Shown piece by piece: positions 61,916 through 64,000 of a stretch of 64,000 nt of DNA. How positions within the stretch are numbered: the first letter of the stretch is position 1; each line of letters opens with the position of its first letter. Where the stretch lies: contig CBDHHN010000004.1 in assembly GCA_965263455.1 (NCBI GenBank), positions 1,612,001 to 1,676,000 of the forward strand, in the 5' to 3' direction. The position numbers and the translations under genes are program-made. Under the pieces are notes generated by a model, which worked only from the letters and a program-made list of their open reading frames with translations, had not been told where the DNA came from and made no database searches. The stretch comes from CADEDH01 sp965263455. Lineage in GTDB: Bacteria > Actinomycetota > Acidimicrobiia > Acidimicrobiales > SZUA-35.

Positions 61916-64000
61916 ATGACCGACGTCTTCGCCGACCGCCATATCGGACTGACCCGTCAGGACGAGGGCAAGATGCTGGCCGAGCTGGGCTACCCCTCGG
62001 CCGCCGCCCTGCTGACCGAGGCCATCCCCGACTCGATCCGAACCGACGAGCCCCTCGCCGTCCCGCCCGCCCTGACCGAGGCCGAGGCGCTGGCCGAGCT
62101 GCGGGCCCGGGCCGACGAGAACGTGGTGGCCACGTCCCTCATCGGGATGGGCTGGTACGGCACGGTCACCCCGGCCGTGATCCGCCGGAACCTGGTGGAG
62201 AACCCGGCCTGGTACACGTCCTACACCCCGTACCAACCCGAGATCAGCCAGGGCCGGCTGGAGATGCTGCTGACGTTCCAGACGATGGTGGCCGACCTCA
62301 CGGGCTGTGAGATGGCCAACGCCTCGATGCTGGACGAGGCCACGGCGGCGGCCGAGGCCATGACCATGCTGCGGCGCCTGGCCCGCAGCGAACACGACCG
62401 GTTCTTCGTCGACGAGGGCTGTCATCCCCAGACCATCGCCGTGGTCCGGACCCGGGCCGTTCCCCTGGGCATCGAGTTGGTGGTCGGTGACCCCACCACC
62501 GACCTGGAGGCCGAGGGACTCTTCGGCGCTCTCCTGGCCCATCAGACCACCGGGGGCGAGCTCCGCCGCCTCGGTCCCATCATCGAGCGGTGCCACGACG
62601 GGGGTGCCCTGGTGGCCGCCACCACCGACCTGCTGGCCTGCACCGTGCTGACCCCACCGGGGGAGCTGGGGGCCGATGTGGTCGTCGGCTCGGCCCAGCG
62701 GTTCGGGGTACCCATGGGCTTCGGCGGCCCCCACGCCGGGTTCATGGCCACCGGCGCCGACCGGGCCCGGGCCCTGCCCGGCCGCCTCGTCGGGGTGTCG
62801 GTCGACGCCCACGGCGCACCGGCCTACCGGTTGGCCCTCCAGACCCGGGAGCAGCACATCCGCCGGGAGCGGGCCACGTCGAACATCTGCACCGCCCAGG
62901 CCCTGCTGGCCAACGTGGCCGCCGCCTACGCCGCCTGGCACGGGCCCGAGGGCCTGGTGGCCATCGCCGATCGGGTCAACGGGCTCACCGCCCGGTTGGC
63001 CACCGGTCTGCGAGCGGCGGGCCTGACCGTCAACGACGAGTTCTTCGACACGCTCACCGTCGAGGTCCCGGGCCGGGGTCGGGAGTTGGTGGCGGCCGCC
63101 GCCGGAGCCGGGATCAACCTGCGTCCCGTCGACGGCGACCACGTCGGGCTGTCCCTCGACGAGACCTCGACCGACGCCCTGGTCGACCGCCTGCTCGACC
63201 TGTTCGGGGCGGGGTCGGGGTCGGGGGCGCCGGCGGGCTTCGACCGTGGGGCGACCGGGGTGATCGGGATCCCGGCCGACGCGCGGCGCCGGTCGTCGTT
63301 CTGCACCCACCCCAACTTCAACCGGTACCGCAGTGAGCACGAGATGCTGCGGTGGCTCCGCCGGCTGGCCGATCGGGACCTGGCCCTCGACCGGACCATG
63401 ATCCCCCTCGGCAGCTGCACCATGAAGCTCAACGCGGCGGCCGAGATGGAGCCCATCTCGTGGCCCGAGTTCGCCGACCTGCACCCGTTCGCCCCCGAGA
63501 CCCAGACGGAGGGCTACCGGCGGCTGATCACCGAGCTGGAGGACATGCTGGTGGCCATCACCGGCTACGACCGGGTGTCGCTCCAGCCCAACGCCGGAAG
63601 CCAGGGCGAGTACGCCGGGCTGTTGGCCATCGCCGCCTGGCAGCGGGCCCGGGGCGAGGGTCACCGCAACGTGTGCCTGATTCCCTCCTCGGCCCACGGC
63701 ACCAACGCCGCCTCGGCCGTGCTGGCCGGGATGCAGGTGGTCGTCGTGGCCTGCGACGACGAGGGCAACATCGACCTCGACGACCTCCGGGCCAAGCTGG
63801 ACGACCACGGCTCCGATGTCGCCGCCCTCATGATCACCTACCCCTCGACCCACGGGGTCTACGAGGAGACGGTGACCGAGGTGTGTGGCCTCATCCACGA
63901 GGCCGGCGGTCAGGTCTACACCGACGGCGCCAACCTCAACGCCCTGGTCGGCGTGGCCCGGCCGGGGGCCTTCGGCTCCGACGTCAGCCACCTCAACCTG
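61916..64000 (+). CDS. gcvP: Glycine dehydrogenase (decarboxylating) P protein, 3' end beyond window
   Basis: The visible 695 residues are the single-chain GcvP, which decarboxylates glycine with PLP and loads the aminomethyl group onto lipoyl-H protein. It begins DVFADRHIGLTRQDEGKMLA, then IGMGWYGTVTPAVIRRNLVE near residue 70 and YTPYQPEISQGRLEMLLTFQ near 105. The second, catalytic half shows MIPLGSCTMKLNAAAEMEPI near 494, NAGSQGEYAGLLAIAAWQRA near 560 and SSAHGTNAASAVLAGMQVVV near 592. The window ends after VSHLNL, directly before the expected HK motif with the PLP lysine, so that residue is not visible. ATG 61916 follows gcvT by one base. Secure. Confidence 0.97.
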   Translation, partial: MTDVFADRHIGLTRQDEGKMLAELGYPSAAALLTEAIPDSIRTDEPLAVPPALTEAEALAELRARADENVVATSLIGMGWYGTVTPAVIRRNLVENPAWYTSYTPYQPEISQGRLEMLLTFQTMVADLTGCEMANASMLDEATAAAEAMTMLRRLARSEHDRFFVDEGCHPQTIAVVRTRAVPLGIELVVGDPTTDLEAEGLFGALLAHQTTGGELRRLGPIIERCHDGGALVAATTDLLACTVLTPPGELGADVVVGSAQRFGVPMGFGGPHAGFMATGADRARALPGRLVGVSVDAHGAPAYRLALQTREQHIRRERATSNICTAQALLANVAAAYAAWHGPEGLVAIADRVNGLTARLATGLRAAGLTVNDEFFDTLTVEVPGRGRELVAAAAGAGINLRPVDGDHVGLSLDETSTDALVDRLLDLFGAGSGSGAPAGFDRGATGVIGIPADARRRSSFCTHPNFNRYRSEHEMLRWLRRLADRDLALDRTMIPLGSCTMKLNAAAEMEPISWPEFADLHPFAPETQTEGYRRLITELEDMLVAITGYDRVSLQPNAGSQGEYAGLLAIAAWQRARGEGHRNVCLIPSSAHGTNAASAVLAGMQVVVVACDDEGNIDLDDLRAKLDDHGSDVAALMITYPSTHGVYEETVTEVCGLIHEAGGQVYTDGANLNALVGVARPGAFGSDVSHLNL

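Noticed and set aside
61307..63991. A 894-codon open frame on the minus strand
   Set aside because: It is antisense to gcvT and gcvP, which are unmistakable; the translation has no recognisable domain.

Overview
This is one stretch of a very GC-rich bacterial chromosome (about 70% or more by eye) with dense coding, short gaps, frequent GTG starts and ATGA/GTGA stop-start overlaps. The gene content points to a high-GC actinomycete: a LytR-CpsA-Psr protein with LytR_C tail, a mycothiol-type DinB/maleylpyruvate isomerase homologue, the MSMEG_4193 phosphomutase - DUF3090 - SCO1664 trio, an FrhB-like flavin/Fe-S protein of the F420 type, a BldC-like small HTH protein, and an Ada-AlkA fusion. Acidimicrobiia is my best guess, by inference only. 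Many starts are preceded, 6-8 bases upstream, by a TANNNT -10-like hexamer, as expected for leaderless transcripts. I see no rRNA, tRNA, CRISPR array, transposase or phage gene.

Layout. 1-9000 is an exopolysaccharide locus: a family 2 glycosyltransferase running off the left edge, a split Alg13/Alg14-like (PssE/PssD-like) glycosyltransferase, an APH-fold protein, a Wzx-type flippase split in two reading frames, a GH26-like lipoprotein, a Wzy/WaaL-like polymerase and a Wzz-Wzc-like protein whose ATPase motifs are degenerate. 9185-11977 is cysDNC, which makes APS and then PAPS and is divergent from the polysaccharide genes. 12048-20758 holds a DinB-like protein, an LCP protein, tag, a 1259-residue protein with a huge disordered N-terminus and an FHA/FtsK-EccC-like C-terminus, an FrhB-like protein and a small lipoprotein. 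20805-23573 has a family-5-like uracil-DNA glycosylase with a leftover second copy of its 3' end, followed by the conserved phosphomutase/DUF3090/SCO1664 trio.

23691-35945 is mixed housekeeping: an acyl-CoA dehydrogenase, a secreted protein built of two almost identical 98-residue modules, a small HTH protein, OsmC, an OmpA-like protein, a class V aminotransferase, an AlkA-type glycosylase, DUF2889, a D-threonine-aldolase-like enzyme, YceI, an FAD amine oxidase and Fpg. 36043-42796 is a co-directional run: MarR, a DUF2520 Rossmann protein, panC, panB, an RNB ribonuclease, a lipoprotein and a malic enzyme. 43730-45768 is ada-alkA plus ogt. 45776-53424 contains Ppx/GppA, a PrmA-like methyltransferase with a GGCT-like partner, an SH3-like protein, an NMO-like flavoprotein, a rhodanese, a lasso-B2-like transglutaminase and a convergent NTP_transf_5 protein. 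53583-60501 has a P450, DUF4214, a lytic transglycosylase, a beta-propeller lipoprotein, an APH-like kinase and surE. The window ends with a tandem glycine riboswitch driving gcvT-gcvP; gcvP runs off the right edge just before the expected PLP lysine.

Functional themes: surface polysaccharide assembly with sulfate activation next door; six separate base-excision or direct-reversal DNA repair genes within about 31 kb; pantothenate synthesis; and glycine-controlled one-carbon metabolism. The most unusual items are the split flippase, the pseudo-kinase-like Wzc, the truncated FHA/FtsK-like protein with its giant disordered arm, the recombination scar behind the uracil-DNA glycosylase, the recent module duplication and the orphan lasso-B2/nucleotidyltransferase pair.
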